Below are positions 9,931-17,136 of a DNA stretch of 64,000 bases, in pieces (positions within the stretch are counted from its first letter, which is position 1; each line of letters begins with the position of its first letter). The stretch covers positions 3,286,001-3,350,000 of the forward strand of contig NZ_CP107976.1 of assembly GCF_036099295.1 (NCBI RefSeq). Reading direction: 5' to 3'. Origin of the DNA: Streptomyces sp. NBC_00358 (GTDB lineage Bacteria; Actinomycetota; Actinomycetes; Streptomycetales; Streptomycetaceae). The notes under the pieces are model-generated. The model did not search any database and had not been told where the DNA came from. It saw nothing but the letters and a program-made list of their open reading frames with translations. The position numbers and the translations under genes are program-made.

Positions 9931-10363
9931 GGCCGGTGCGCCCCGCCCGCTCGGTCTCCTCGACGGCGCCGCCCGGGGCGACACCCCCGTCCTCATCACG
10001 CCGTTCCATCAACTGCCGCACAAGGCGTACGAGTTCGGAGGGCTCGAAGGGCTTGGCGAGAAAGGCGTCGACTCCGACGTCGAGCCCGCTCTCGACCTCG
10101 TACTGCGTGCAGGCGCTCACGATGGCGAGGGGAAGATTCCGTGTCCGGGGATCGGCACGCAGCCGAGCGGCGGTGCGCAGGCCGTCGAGCCGAGGCATCA
10201 CGACATCGAGGGTGACGACATCGGGCCGAACTTGATGAACGACGTCCAGACACTCGGCACCGTCAGCCGCGGTCACGACCTCGAGACCCTCCAGCTCAAG
10301 GTTGACCCTGATCAGCTGCCGGATGACCTTGTTGTCGTCCACAACAAGCACCCGACCGGACAC
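9926..10363 (-). CDS. Stand-alone CheY-like response regulator
   Basis: A single receiver domain of 145 aa with no output domain. The acidic pocket is VVDDN, the phospho-acceptor Asp is in VTLDVVMPRLDG, and the conserved Lys is in FLAKPFEPSEL. The GTG at 10363 is preferred because the receiver fold begins at once (SGRVLVVDDNK); an upstream TTG at 10426 would add 21 unlikely residues. Upstream Shine-Dalgarno pairing is weak, so the start is uncertain. The C-terminal tail is poorly conserved and its last codons fall in a 25-bp repeat array. The partner kinase is not in the window. Confidence 0.85.
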   Translation of the reverse strand: MSGRVLVVDDNKVIRQLIRVNLELEGLEVVTAADGAECLDVVHQVRPDVVTLDVVMPRLDGLRTAARLRADPRTRNLPLAIVSACTQYEVESGLDVGVDAFLAKPFEPSELVRLVRQLMERRDEDGGVAPGGAVEETERAGRTGH

Positions 10364-10670
10364 GCCTGGCACAACTCGAGAGTAGGTCCGCGCCCACCGC
10401 CGCGTCCGGGTTTTCCCCACTTCCAACCCGTGCGGACCCCATCACCCACCGCGGGCGGACTCCACCGCACCGCCGCGTCCGGACTCCATCAGCCCACAGC
10501 CCTCCGTGTCCAGATGCCATCAGCTCACCGCGTGCGCACCCCATCCACCCTGCAGCAGCCACTCCTCCCACGCTCCCCGCAACACCACCCGGCCCGGGCC
10601 AAAACACGTGGCGATCACCCCTGGAAGAGCTGGTAGGGTTCTACCCGTCGCCGCACAAAGCGCCCGACAC
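10364..10670. other. Spacer between response regulator and tRNA-Arg
   Basis: No gene is supported. It contains several imperfect copies of a CCGCGTNCGGACTCCATCA-like unit (10450-10550) and, 35 bases before the tRNA, a TAGGGT hexamer at 10634-10639 that could be the tRNA -10 box. No good -35 was seen. Confidence 0.4.
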
Positions 10671-10742
10671 GCCCCCGTAGCTCAGGGGATAGAGCAACGG
10701 CCTCCGGAGCCGTGTGCGCAGGTTCGAATCCTGCCGGGGGCA
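10671..10742 (+). tRNA. tRNA-Arg (anticodon CCG)
   Basis: Complete cloverleaf: acceptor GCCCCCG with CGGGGGC plus discriminator A, the D-arm CTCAGGGGATAGAG, an anticodon stem ACGGC/GCCGT with loop CTCCGGA (anticodon CCG, reads CGG), and T-arm CAGGTTCGAATCCTG. CCA is not encoded. Its 3' part is the attachment site of two integrated elements; after integration the gene is intact because the att core restores its 3' end. Confidence 0.96.
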
Positions 10743-10743
10743 C
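10702..10743 (+). repeat. attL of element 1 (42-bp att core in tRNA-Arg)
   Basis: The 42 bases from the anticodon loop to one base past the tRNA end recur exactly at 28554-28595. The bases just outside differ (C versus G before, T versus C after), which fixes the core length. Confidence 0.95.
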
Positions 10744-10795
10744 TCGCCACACAGCCAGCAAGAATCACACGCTGAGCTGGGCGGATGCCTGGACG

Positions 10796-10832
10796 AAAGA
10801 GCGGGAGTCAGTCTCACTGACTCCCGCTCTTT
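10796..10832 (+). terminator. Terminator after tRNA-Arg
   Basis: A 17-bp perfect stem (10796-10812 with 10816-10832) with a three-base CTC loop, followed by a T-rich run (CTCGTTCTTTCTC). It lies inside element 1, so the element supplies the terminator of its host tRNA. Confidence 0.85.
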
Positions 10833-10853
10833 CTCGTTCTTTCTCACTGTTCG

Positions 10854-10872
10854 CGCACTATCTGCGATACAC
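10854..10872. repeat. Candidate integrase arm site, left copy (19 bp)
   Basis: CGCACTATCTGCGATACAC here is repeated exactly, in the same orientation, at 28461-28479. One copy lies 111 bp inside attL and the other 75 bp inside attR, so in the circular element the two would flank the att core, as integrase arm-binding sites do. Confidence 0.6.
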
Positions 10873-10908
10873 ACCACGCACGTCCGATCTTGCCGGGATG
10901 ATGCTGCG

Positions 10909-11478
10909 ATGGATGACGGCAAGGCGACGCTGCTCGCTGGCATAGCCGCGCTAGTGGGCACCCTCGCGTCGGCAATCGCCGCATGGCTGGCTGCCCGCTT
11001 CGGCGCAAGGCAGGGCATCGAGACGGCAAGGGCGCAAGTGGCCGCCCAACGATCAGCCGATTGGGAGCACTGGGCGCGAGAACAGCGCAGCCAGGTTCTC
11101 TTAAACGTACTCGATCAGGTGGCGACAGTGGACAGCGCCCTGGGGGCCGCGTCGGTCAAACTCGCTCTCGGGCAAATGCCAGGAAACGAGTTGCACGACC
11201 AGTATTTGGAAGCGCACCGCGCGATGTTGCGCAACGCCCTCCTGCTCGGCGTCTGGGGACCAGACGAGGCCCGAGCGATCTGTCAGACGGTTTACGCCCT
11301 GGCGGTCCCGATCTACGACTCCTGGTGCCGGTGGGAGGGCGCCACCAGCGGAGGGCTGCCTATCGATGCACATTCCGACGCTTTCCACAGCAGGCGTCGA
11401 GCGTTTCATGAACAGCGGGGGAAGTTGATCGATATCACCAAGCAGGCTTTGCGGGAGCCGAAAGAGGGCGACTCTTAG
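10909..11478 (+). CDS. Small membrane-anchored protein of unknown function at the integrase end
   Basis: 189 aa from the ATG at 10909; the open frame reaches back into the tRNA, but that part is not credible as protein. Residues about 5-28 are one hydrophobic helix (LLAGIAALVGTLASAIAAWLAA's region), followed by a charged helical segment rich in Ala, Gln and Glu and a mostly helical C-terminal part. I do not recognise a family. It is convergent with the integrase gene and shares a bidirectional hairpin with it. A protein of the same design (N-terminal helix then coiled coil) sits at the same place in element 2 (28889), which argues for a real function tied to the integration end. Confidence 0.65.
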   Translation: MDDGKATLLAGIAALVGTLASAIAAWLAARFGARQGIETARAQVAAQRSADWEHWAREQRSQVLLNVLDQVATVDSALGAASVKLALGQMPGNELHDQYLEAHRAMLRNALLLGVWGPDEARAICQTVYALAVPIYDSWCRWEGATSGGLPIDAHSDAFHSRRRAFHEQRGKLIDITKQALREPKEGDS

Positions 11479-11492
11479 AAGAGTCGCCCTCT
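11463..11492. terminator. Bidirectional hairpin between the small membrane gene and integrase
   Basis: A 14-bp perfect inverted repeat (11463-11476 with 11479-11492) overlaps the stop codon of the plus-strand gene and lies 16 bp past the integrase stop. Confidence 0.8.
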
Positions 11493-11508
11493 GCACCTGG
11501 CGCATTGG

Positions 11509-12972
11509 CTAGATGATGTCTCCCTCTTCCTCCAGGACCTTCGTGATCTTCTCGTTGGCCGCTTCCTCGTGCCCGTCGATGCAGCCGTGGTACCGGCGGT
11601 GGATCACCTCTGGGGAGTTGCCGACGCGCCGGGCCACTTCAGCGATCGGGACTCCCGCGTTGAGCCACCGCGTGATGCAGGCGTGCCGCAGGTCGTACGG
11701 GCGTCCGGCGAGCGGCGATACGACGCGGTCGGGCGGGAGGGCGAGCAGTCGCGCTTCCTCCCATACGCGCCAGTACGTGGATGAGCCGACGACTCCCCCG
11801 CGCTCGTTCCCGAACACGCGCCCTTCCTTGGCGGTCCCGAACTCCTTCAGGTGAGCCCGAAGGATGGCGACCAGGACGGGCGGGATGGGCACCGGGCGGT
11901 CGGTATCGGACTCGCGAGCCTTCAGGCCCCGACGGTCGTGCCGCTCCCCGGAGTCGGTCCACTGCTTGCCCGAGACAGGGCGCGTCTCCCGCAGCGTCAA
12001 CGTGCCCCAACCCTTCTCCGATAGGTGACAGTCAGAGAGCCTCAACCCGACCGCCTCAGCGGGCCTGAGCCCCGCGTAGTACAGGACCCCGTAGAACGCC
12101 ACCAGGCGCCGTCCGCGGTTGCGGTCCCACGAGCCGACGTAGGAGACGGCGGTGAGCAACTGGCGCCCCTGTACGGCGTTCACGAGAACGCGGCGGTCCA
12201 CCACTCCACCGGAGCCCACGCGTTTCCCGCGGGCTCCTTGGAGCGGGTTCTCGGGGAGTTCCTTGGCGGCGACTGCGTGTTCGAGGGCCGTGTTCAAGGC
12301 GCGGCGCCGCCGTCTGTGCGTCTCACCCGCCGCTGGGGTGCCGTCCAGCCGATAGCTGAGGCGGTACACCACGTCCTCGAACACCTCAAGGTCAATCAGG
12401 TCGACAACGGGCCGGTCCTGCGTCGTGAGCCACCCGTACGCGGCTTTCAGCTCGGCCGGCGGATCCTCTCCCGCGTTCGCGGGGACGATCCCCCACCGGA
12501 ATGCCAGCCGCAGGTACTTGTCGTCAGGAGCGTCGTCCCCGCGCTTCACCATGGCCAGGGCCACGGCGGCGAGCGCGTCCGCCATGCCCTCACGCGTCTT
12601 CGCTGCGCTCATGCGCCACCGCCCGGCGACGTACTTCCGGCAGAATTCGAACCACCGCAACGACGGCTCGGCCTCAGCCGCCTTTGCCGCCGCTTCAGCC
12701 GCCGCACGGACTTCGGACTCAGGCTGTCCACTCGCGATCTCGAACGCCTCGCCCCGGCGCATGGCCTGTCGGAGCTCCGAGCGTCGGCTCTCGGCGAGTG
12801 CCGAAGTGGCGAACGTCGCGCTGCTCACCTTCCCGCCCACGACCCAACGGAGTTGATACGGGCGCGCCTTGCGGTCGACCTTCGTGACCTTCCACAGCCG
12901 GACGTCGAGGGAGTATCCCGGCCGGGCCGACCCGTGCGGGCGTCGAGCCGGGGTGCCCTCATTCGTGCTCAC
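11509..12972 (-). CDS. int: Tyrosine recombinase (site-specific integrase) of element 1
   Basis: 487 aa. Catalyses recombination between attP and the tRNA-Arg attB. Start GTG at 12972, overlapping the xis stop by GTGA; an in-frame start to 13080 is not needed. A SAM-like core-binding domain spans roughly residues 90-250. The catalytic domain has the first Arg in AGLRPAEAVGL, the HxxR-type box in YDLRHACITRW, and the nucleophile Tyr in IHRRYHGCIDG near the C-terminus. All key residues appear intact. It is clearly related to the integrase of element 2 (shared GRRLV, GLRPAEAVGL and VGNSPEV/AGNSVEV segments), consistent with both using the same att site. Confidence 0.93.
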   Translation of the reverse strand: MSTNEGTPARRPHGSARPGYSLDVRLWKVTKVDRKARPYQLRWVVGGKVSSATFATSALAESRRSELRQAMRRGEAFEIASGQPESEVRAAAEAAAKAAEAEPSLRWFEFCRKYVAGRWRMSAAKTREGMADALAAVALAMVKRGDDAPDDKYLRLAFRWGIVPANAGEDPPAELKAAYGWLTTQDRPVVDLIDLEVFEDVVYRLSYRLDGTPAAGETHRRRRRALNTALEHAVAAKELPENPLQGARGKRVGSGGVVDRRVLVNAVQGRQLLTAVSYVGSWDRNRGRRLVAFYGVLYYAGLRPAEAVGLRLSDCHLSEKGWGTLTLRETRPVSGKQWTDSGERHDRRGLKARESDTDRPVPIPPVLVAILRAHLKEFGTAKEGRVFGNERGGVVGSSTYWRVWEEARLLALPPDRVVSPLAGRPYDLRHACITRWLNAGVPIAEVARRVGNSPEVIHRRYHGCIDGHEEAANEKITKVLEEEGDII

Positions 12973-13163
12973 GCAGCGTCCTCCCGCTCCGTGAGCCAGC
13001 GCTCGTACTCCGACCGCCGGATCCGCACGTCGCCGTTCGGGAGCTTGATCGCGCGGGGACCCTTCCCGAGCTGGCGCCACCGGTAGAAGGTCGACGGAGC
13101 CACCTTCAGATCAGTGATGACCTCGGCGACGGTCAACTTCTCGTCCAGCGCGCGGGCGCTCAT
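12969..13163 (-). CDS. xis: Excisionase / AlpA-like helix-turn-helix protein of element 1
   Basis: 64 aa with a MerR-like winged helix (VAEVITDLKVAPSTFYRWRQLGKGP) and the KLPNGDVRI wing typical of AICE Xis proteins. It should bend DNA at the att arms and bias integrase towards excision. ATGA overlap with the rep ATPase upstream and GTGA overlap with int downstream show translational coupling. Xis of element 2 is also 64 aa and has the same layout. Confidence 0.88.
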   Translation of the reverse strand: MSARALDEKLTVAEVITDLKVAPSTFYRWRQLGKGPRAIKLPNGDVRIRRSEYERWLTEREDAA

Positions 13164-14317
13164 ACCGCCGTCCCTTCGGCTTCGGTCGACCCGGACAGCC
13201 CGGACAGCTCCAATTCCGACTGTCCGGGCCGTTCTTGCAGCTCAGGGGGGTTAACCGGACAGCCGGACAGCCCGGACACCTCCGGGGCGCCCTGTGTCCG
13301 GGTCTCGGTGTCCGGGTAGTACCGGCCGCCGACGTCCCTGGTGAGCTGTCCCGCTTCGGCCATGCGGGCGCAGGTCCGGCGGATCGTGTCCATGTCGACG
13401 TGCGGCAGCTCGCCTGCCATGTCCTTGGGCTTCGCGCCGGGATGGGCACGGACGTAGCGGAGGATCGTGGCTCGGGTGTCTCCGACGGTGTGGTCGGTGG
13501 CCGGGCCGTCCAACAAATGCCAGGCTCCGGAGGCGGGTTGGAAGCTGAGGGCGTACTCGGCTTCGTCTACGTCGCGGCCCGTGACGTGCAGGATGCCGTC
13601 CGCCTGCCCGCGGGCCCGCTTCAGTACGAGCGTTGCGTCCGCGGCGCCCGCGATGCCGTTGGTCCCGGACACCTCTGTCAGGAAGTCGTCCGAGCCCGCT
13701 TTGCGGACGTGGTGGACCAGGACGACGGCGATGCCGTAGTGGTCCGCAAGGCGCTTCGCGTAGCCGACGGAGACGTAATCCGCGTCGTACGCCGAAACGC
13801 CGGCCGGGGCCTGTCCGCGCATCTTGGCAAACACGTCAATGACGACCATGCGAGCGTCGGGGTTACGGTCCAGCCACTGGGCGATGGCCTCGGTTCCGCC
13901 CTGGGGGAAGGGTGGGCATTCGGTGACCAGGGTCAGCCCGGCGGGTGCCGGCTGTCCGCCCAAGAGCTTGCCCATCCGGGTCTGAAGGCGCCGCGGGGTG
14001 TCCTCTAGTGCGAGGTAGAGCACGGGTCCGCCCTGGACGGGCACGGAGTCGAACGCTTGGCCTCCGGCTGCGACCGCGAGGGCGAGTCCGAGGGAGAGCC
14101 AGGACTTGCCGACCTTGGGCGGTCCGGCAAGCAGGCTCACGCCCTCGGCCAGGATGCCGGGCACGGCCCATTTCGGCTCGGGGAAGCTGGCGGCCATGAG
14201 CTGATCGGCCGTCCATGCGGTCCGCGGGCGCTCCCGCTTCGGCGGCGGGACCGAGACCGCCTCGGTGTCGCTGGGCACGGAGTACAGGTGCAGGGGCGGG
14301 ATGGGGTTGGCGCTCAT
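13160..14317 (-). CDS. RepA-like AAA ATPase (DnaB/RecA-fold replication helicase-type)
   Basis: 385 aa. The central domain is of the AAA_25/RepA kind: Walker A AGPPKVGKSWL near residue 65 and Walker B MVVIDVFAKMR near residue 155. The last 100 residues include a winged-helix-like segment (DTRATILRYVRAHPG to GGRYYPDTE), likely for DNA binding. It partners the primase-polymerase, with a 4-bp overlap, and together they look like the autonomous replication module. Its final codons are written in repeated TGTCCGG units (see 13191-13315), which may double as origin sequence. Confidence 0.78.
   Translation of the reverse strand: MSANPIPPLHLYSVPSDTEAVSVPPPKRERPRTAWTADQLMAASFPEPKWAVPGILAEGVSLLAGPPKVGKSWLSLGLALAVAAGGQAFDSVPVQGGPVLYLALEDTPRRLQTRMGKLLGGQPAPAGLTLVTECPPFPQGGTEAIAQWLDRNPDARMVVIDVFAKMRGQAPAGVSAYDADYVSVGYAKRLADHYGIAVVLVHHVRKAGSDDFLTEVSGTNGIAGAADATLVLKRARGQADGILHVTGRDVDEAEYALSFQPASGAWHLLDGPATDHTVGDTRATILRYVRAHPGAKPKDMAGELPHVDMDTIRRTCARMAEAGQLTRDVGGRYYPDTETRTQGAPEVSGLSGCPVNPPELQERPGQSELELSGLSGSTEAEGTAV
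13191..13315. repeat. Cluster of TGTCCGG heptamers at the 3' end of the rep ATPase gene
   Basis: Nine perfect TGTCCGG/CCGGACA heptamers in about 125 bp, in both orientations, many spaced 8-9 bp. A run encoding SGLSGCPV is nearly repeated, as DNA, in the non-coding cluster at 25698-25721. Because this copy is coding, the pattern must serve both protein and any DNA function. Confidence 0.7.
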
Positions 14318-15213
14318 GCGGCGACCGTCCGGGGACGCCGGGCGCCAGCCCGCAGGCCGGAAGCGATGGTGCGCCGTGCTTCGCGTTCGCCCTGGCCGAC
14401 TTGGAGCGCGGCGGTGAGGAGCCAGCCGGTGACGTCGGCTTCGCTCAGCTCGCCTCCGGCGACGAGCTGTCCCAGGGCAACCGCGGCGATGTAGAGCGCG
14501 TTGTTGTGCTCATGCGGGCCGGAGCCGATAACCCGCTCCACTTCCCCGTTGAGCGCGGAACGCAGGAAGGCGGTGCGCCGTCCGTGGCCGGTGAGGGCGA
14601 CCGTGATGGGCGTCTGTGGGGGCAGCGGCGCAGGGCGCAGGAGTTCGGCGAGCCAGCCCGGCAGGGGTGCTACGGGCCTGTCGTGGGTGATCTCGTACGG
14701 CTGTCCGGCGACGGTGCTGCCCGCGCCGACCACCAGCCCGCCCCATGCTCGGGTGTCGACCTTCCAGCCGAGCCCGCAGGCGCTGTCCCCGGCGGTGTTG
14801 CGCAGTGGTTCGCCCTCGGGGGCGAGGAAGTACAGGTGGATGCCGCCGCTCCAGGTGCGGACGGTGTATGTGTCGGCGGGGAAGGGCTGGCCGTGGTGCT
14901 CGCAGAGCACGGCGAGGACGTCGGCGCCGTCGCTGACGCCGTGCTCGGCCCACGCGGCCGGCGGGGTGTCGCCGGGGTGCTTGGGCTTGTCCAGGTCGAT
15001 GACGATCAGGCCGGAGGGGCCGGTGGAGATGCCGACGTTGAAGGCGCCGACGGACCAGGCCCGGGTGATGCGGTCCGGGTCGGTGGTGGCGCGGGTCTCC
15101 CAGTCGGAGATGGCCGGGCGCTTGTCGCCAGGGATGAGAGGGAAGACGCGCCAGTTACGGGATGCCGCGTCAAGCGCGGCGGTGAGCTGGGCAGAGCCGT
15201 CCGGGTACGGCAT
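14314..15213 (-). CDS. Bifunctional DNA primase/polymerase (Prim-Pol)
   Basis: 299 aa with the archaeo-eukaryotic-primase-like N-terminal fold: RNWRVFPLIPGDKRPAI, the metal-binding LIVIDLDKPKH, then GIHLYFLAPEGEPLRN (catalytic His region) and RAWGGLVVGAGS. This is the RepPP-type initiator used by one class of AICEs instead of RepSA. It overlaps the ATPase gene by 4 bp. A conserved-loop hairpin (15256-15298) lies 42 bases before the ATG, so expression may be controlled in the leader. Confidence 0.88.
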   Translation of the reverse strand: MPYPDGSAQLTAALDAASRNWRVFPLIPGDKRPAISDWETRATTDPDRITRAWSVGAFNVGISTGPSGLIVIDLDKPKHPGDTPPAAWAEHGVSDGADVLAVLCEHHGQPFPADTYTVRTWSGGIHLYFLAPEGEPLRNTAGDSACGLGWKVDTRAWGGLVVGAGSTVAGQPYEITHDRPVAPLPGWLAELLRPAPLPPQTPITVALTGHGRRTAFLRSALNGEVERVIGSGPHEHNNALYIAAVALGQLVAGGELSEADVTGWLLTAALQVGQGEREARRTIASGLRAGARRPRTVAA

Positions 15214-15255
15214 GCTGGTGGTTCTCCTGTTCTGTCTTCGGATGGGCAGGGAGAA

Positions 15256-15298
15256 CCGCGGCGGCGGGCGACCTTGCTGGGGAGTCCCGCCGCCGCGG
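15256..15298 (-). promoter_or_regulatory. Hairpin with conserved 17-nt loop, copy A
   Basis: 13-bp perfect stem (15256-15268 with 15286-15298) enclosing a 17-base loop. The same loop, with a different stem, occurs at 22995-23037. In both places it lies 34-42 bases before a start codon on the minus strand, so it may be a leader element of the primase-polymerase mRNA. Confidence 0.6.
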
Positions 15299-15303
15299 CG
15301 TTG

Positions 15304-15768
15304 CTACTGGTTCTTGGCCCAAGCGGCGTACTGCTGGCGGACGTAGTGGCGCGGGTCGCTGGCGACGGCCGTGTCGTCCAGTTCCATCAGCCGTTGTGCG
15401 GCTCGGGTGGCGAGGTCGGTCGCGTCGTGGGTGACGCTGTCGGCTTCGTTGCTCAGCGCGATGCGGTCCAGCAGCGCGGCCTTGCGGAGCCAGAACTCCC
15501 GGTTGAGCGCGTCGAGGAACGGCCTGTCGGCTGCGGTCCGGGCGGTCCATCCGATCTCGCTGATGATGCTCGGGGCGAGTGCGTACGCCGCTTCCGCCGC
15601 GGGCCACGGCTCCGGCGCGGTGCGGTGGTCAGCGGTGAGGTAGAGGCGGGTGCGCTGGCCGTCGCGGGTAGGGTGCTGGCGCGCCGGACCGGTGGTGAAT
15701 GCGGCGGCCAGGGTCGCGGTTACGCGGTCCTTGTCGGCTGGGTCGCAGATGATGCGGATCTCGAACAT
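15304..15768 (-). CDS. Conserved AICE protein of unknown function (154 aa)
   Basis: A soluble, mostly helical protein. The first 50 residues read as a beta-alpha unit (MFEIRIICDPADKDRVTATLAAAFT then RTRLYLTADHR), the rest as helices rich in Ala, Arg and Asp. There is no signal peptide, membrane segment or Cys pair. I do not recognise a family. It lies just downstream of a membrane protein (3-bp gap) and upstream of the replication genes in one continuous minus-strand operon, so it probably supports transfer or replication. Confidence 0.72.
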   Translation of the reverse strand: MFEIRIICDPADKDRVTATLAAAFTTGPARQHPTRDGQRTRLYLTADHRTAPEPWPAAEAAYALAPSIISEIGWTARTAADRPFLDALNREFWLRKAALLDRIALSNEADSVTHDATDLATRAAQRLMELDDTAVASDPRHYVRQQYAAWAKNQ

Positions 15769-15771
15769 GGG

Positions 15772-16380
15772 TCAGTACTCCTTGCCGGTGCTGATGGACG
15801 GGAGTTCGGGCAGTCCGGCGGCTTCGACGGCCTTGGAGTCGAAGCCGGGCAGGACGGCACGGGTGATGAGGGCTTGGGCGAGCTGTTCGGCGTAGGCGGC
15901 GCCGGTGCGGGCCACCTCGATCTGTGCTCCGGCACGCAGGGCTTCGACGCGCTCGGTGTGGGCGTGTTCCTCGAGGCGCGCGCTGGTCTGCCGCTCGTAA
16001 GCGATGAGCTCGCGGCGGTCGGTGCGCCAGTACCGCGCGGCGAGCCCGTAGGCGACGGCGGTGGCGAGCACCCACAGCAGCAGCGGCAGCGAGAGGCCGT
16101 CGGCGTATCCGGCAACCCCGGCGAGGGCGAGCCCGCCGGAGGCGGCGAACGCGGTTCCGGCGATGACGGGGTCTCCGGCCTGGCCGATGCTCGCGCACAT
16201 GCCGGCCGCTGCGGCAGCGAGGGACAGCGCGGTCATCAACACGGCGTTGCCGATGGAGTGTTCGGCGCCGTTGGCGTTCCAGATGCGGGCCAGGATCAGC
16301 ACGGTGGATGTGGCGATGGCGGGCGTTGCCTTGGGCGCGATGATGGCGAGCCAGTGCCGGGCGATGATCTGTTCGTTCAC
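15772..16380 (-). CDS. AICE membrane protein with long C-terminal helix
   Basis: 202 aa from the GTG at 16380, which has GAGGAG seven bases upstream. Four hydrophobic helices occupy about residues 15-120 (for example AVLMTALSLAAAAAGM and LSLPLLLWVLATAVAYGLAA). A charged, coiled-coil-like C-terminal tail of 80 residues should lie in the cytoplasm. Position and design fit the Spd (spread/pock-forming) proteins that work with the transfer ATPase, but I cannot name a subfamily. Confidence 0.7.
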   Translation of the reverse strand: MNEQIIARHWLAIIAPKATPAIATSTVLILARIWNANGAEHSIGNAVLMTALSLAAAAAGMCASIGQAGDPVIAGTAFAASGGLALAGVAGYADGLSLPLLLWVLATAVAYGLAARYWRTDRRELIAYERQTSARLEEHAHTERVEALRAGAQIEVARTGAAYAEQLAQALITRAVLPGFDSKAVEAAGLPELPSISTGKEY

Positions 16381-16391
16381 GTGCCCACTCC

Positions 16392-16580
16392 TCACGAGTG
16401 CGGGATGGCGTCGATGACAGCGACGGCGAGTTGGTTGATGGGTCCGGCGGCGCCGGTCGAGGCGAGGAAGAACCCGAACATCGCGGCGATGAACGCGGCG
16501 CCGTAGCCGAGGGACTTGGAGCGCAGCAGGAAGAACAGGACGAGTCCGAACAGGGCCACAAGCGAGACGGTGACGGCCAC
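16392..16580 (-). CDS. Small two-helix membrane protein (Spd-like)
   Basis: 62 aa; GTG start at 16580 with AAAGGAG nine bases upstream. Two hydrophobic helices (about 1-19 and 27-45) are joined by a short basic turn (RSKSLGYG). The 64-aa protein at 32912 in element 2 has the same size, topology and operon position, so this is probably a conserved spread component. Confidence 0.7.
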   Translation of the reverse strand: MAVTVSLVALFGLVLFFLLRSKSLGYGAAFIAAMFGFFLASTGAAGPINQLAVAVIDAIPHS

Positions 16581-16744
16581 GACGGGAATCTCCTTTGACG
16601 GTTCGCTGAGAGGGTTGGTTGGATGCGTCTGGCCCCGGGGTGCTGGCAGCCCTCGGCGGCTGGCCGACGGTTGCGCCCGCCTAGCTCCTGCAAAGAGCGG
16701 GGTACGTCTCATGACGGGCACCGTCGGCCGTCTCGCGTCCGCTG

Positions 16745-16996
16745 TCAGCGCGTTCCTTCGCGGTAGATCCGCTGGGCGCGGTTGTAGAGCCATCGGCCGA
16801 TGCGGACGCGTTTGCCGCGGCCCTTGCAGCGGCGGCAGTGCTTGCCGCGCTTGGGGCGTCCTTTGCGGTCGGTGGTGGTGGCGAAGCCGAAGCCGTTGCA
16901 CTTGCGGCAGGTGCCGAACGGGCTCCCTGCACACAGAGTGCTGTAACAGAGTGTGATGACGAGCAGGCATGCGACAGCGAGGGCTATGGGGGTCAT
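16745..16996 (-). CDS. Membrane-anchored DnaJ-type zinc-finger mini-protein
   Basis: 83 aa; ATG at 16996 with GGAGGGACC just upstream. One N-terminal hydrophobic helix (about residues 3-20) is followed by two Cys pairs, CRKCNGFGF and CRRCKGRGK, which together make one CxxCxGxG zinc-finger unit like half of the DnaJ Cys-rich domain. The tail is strongly basic and could bind nucleic acid. It is next in line after the transfer ATPase, so a role in DNA transfer is plausible but not shown. Confidence 0.7.
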   Translation of the reverse strand: MTPIALAVACLLVITLCYSTLCAGSPFGTCRKCNGFGFATTTDRKGRPKRGKHCRRCKGRGKRVRIGRWLYNRAQRIYREGTR

Positions 16997-17035
16997 CGGG
17001 GTCCCTCCGGGCCGGTTTCCGGGGTTTTCGCAGGT

Positions 17036-17124
17036 GGGGTGCTATCCGCTAGATCACAGGTGGGGTGCCATTTGGGGTGCTAGCGGGGGTGCTACCGGTA
17101 GCAGGTGGGCCCGCTACCGGTAGC
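17036..17124. repeat. Repeat cluster after the transfer ATPase: candidate clt (TraB recognition) locus
   Basis: Four GGGGTGC units begin at 17036, 17062, 17074 and 17086 (the last three at exact 12-bp spacing). They are followed by two identical 12-bp palindromes GCTACCGGTAGC at 17091-17102 and 17113-17124. Streptomyces TraB proteins bind short repeated sequences (TRS) in a clt locus near traB; this is the only such array next to this gene. Confidence 0.5.
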
Positions 17125-17136
17125 GGTGGTGCGGGG

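Noticed and set aside
3928..10235. Very long plus-strand frames (925 and 1045 residues) opposite the thr-hom-lysA block
   Set aside because: They are complementary to well-identified genes, contain low-complexity Arg/Gly/Val sequence and cross gene borders.
14215..16506. 763-residue plus-strand frame over the primase-polymerase and its neighbours
   Set aside because: It is antisense to coupled minus-strand genes; composition is typical of a shadow frame.
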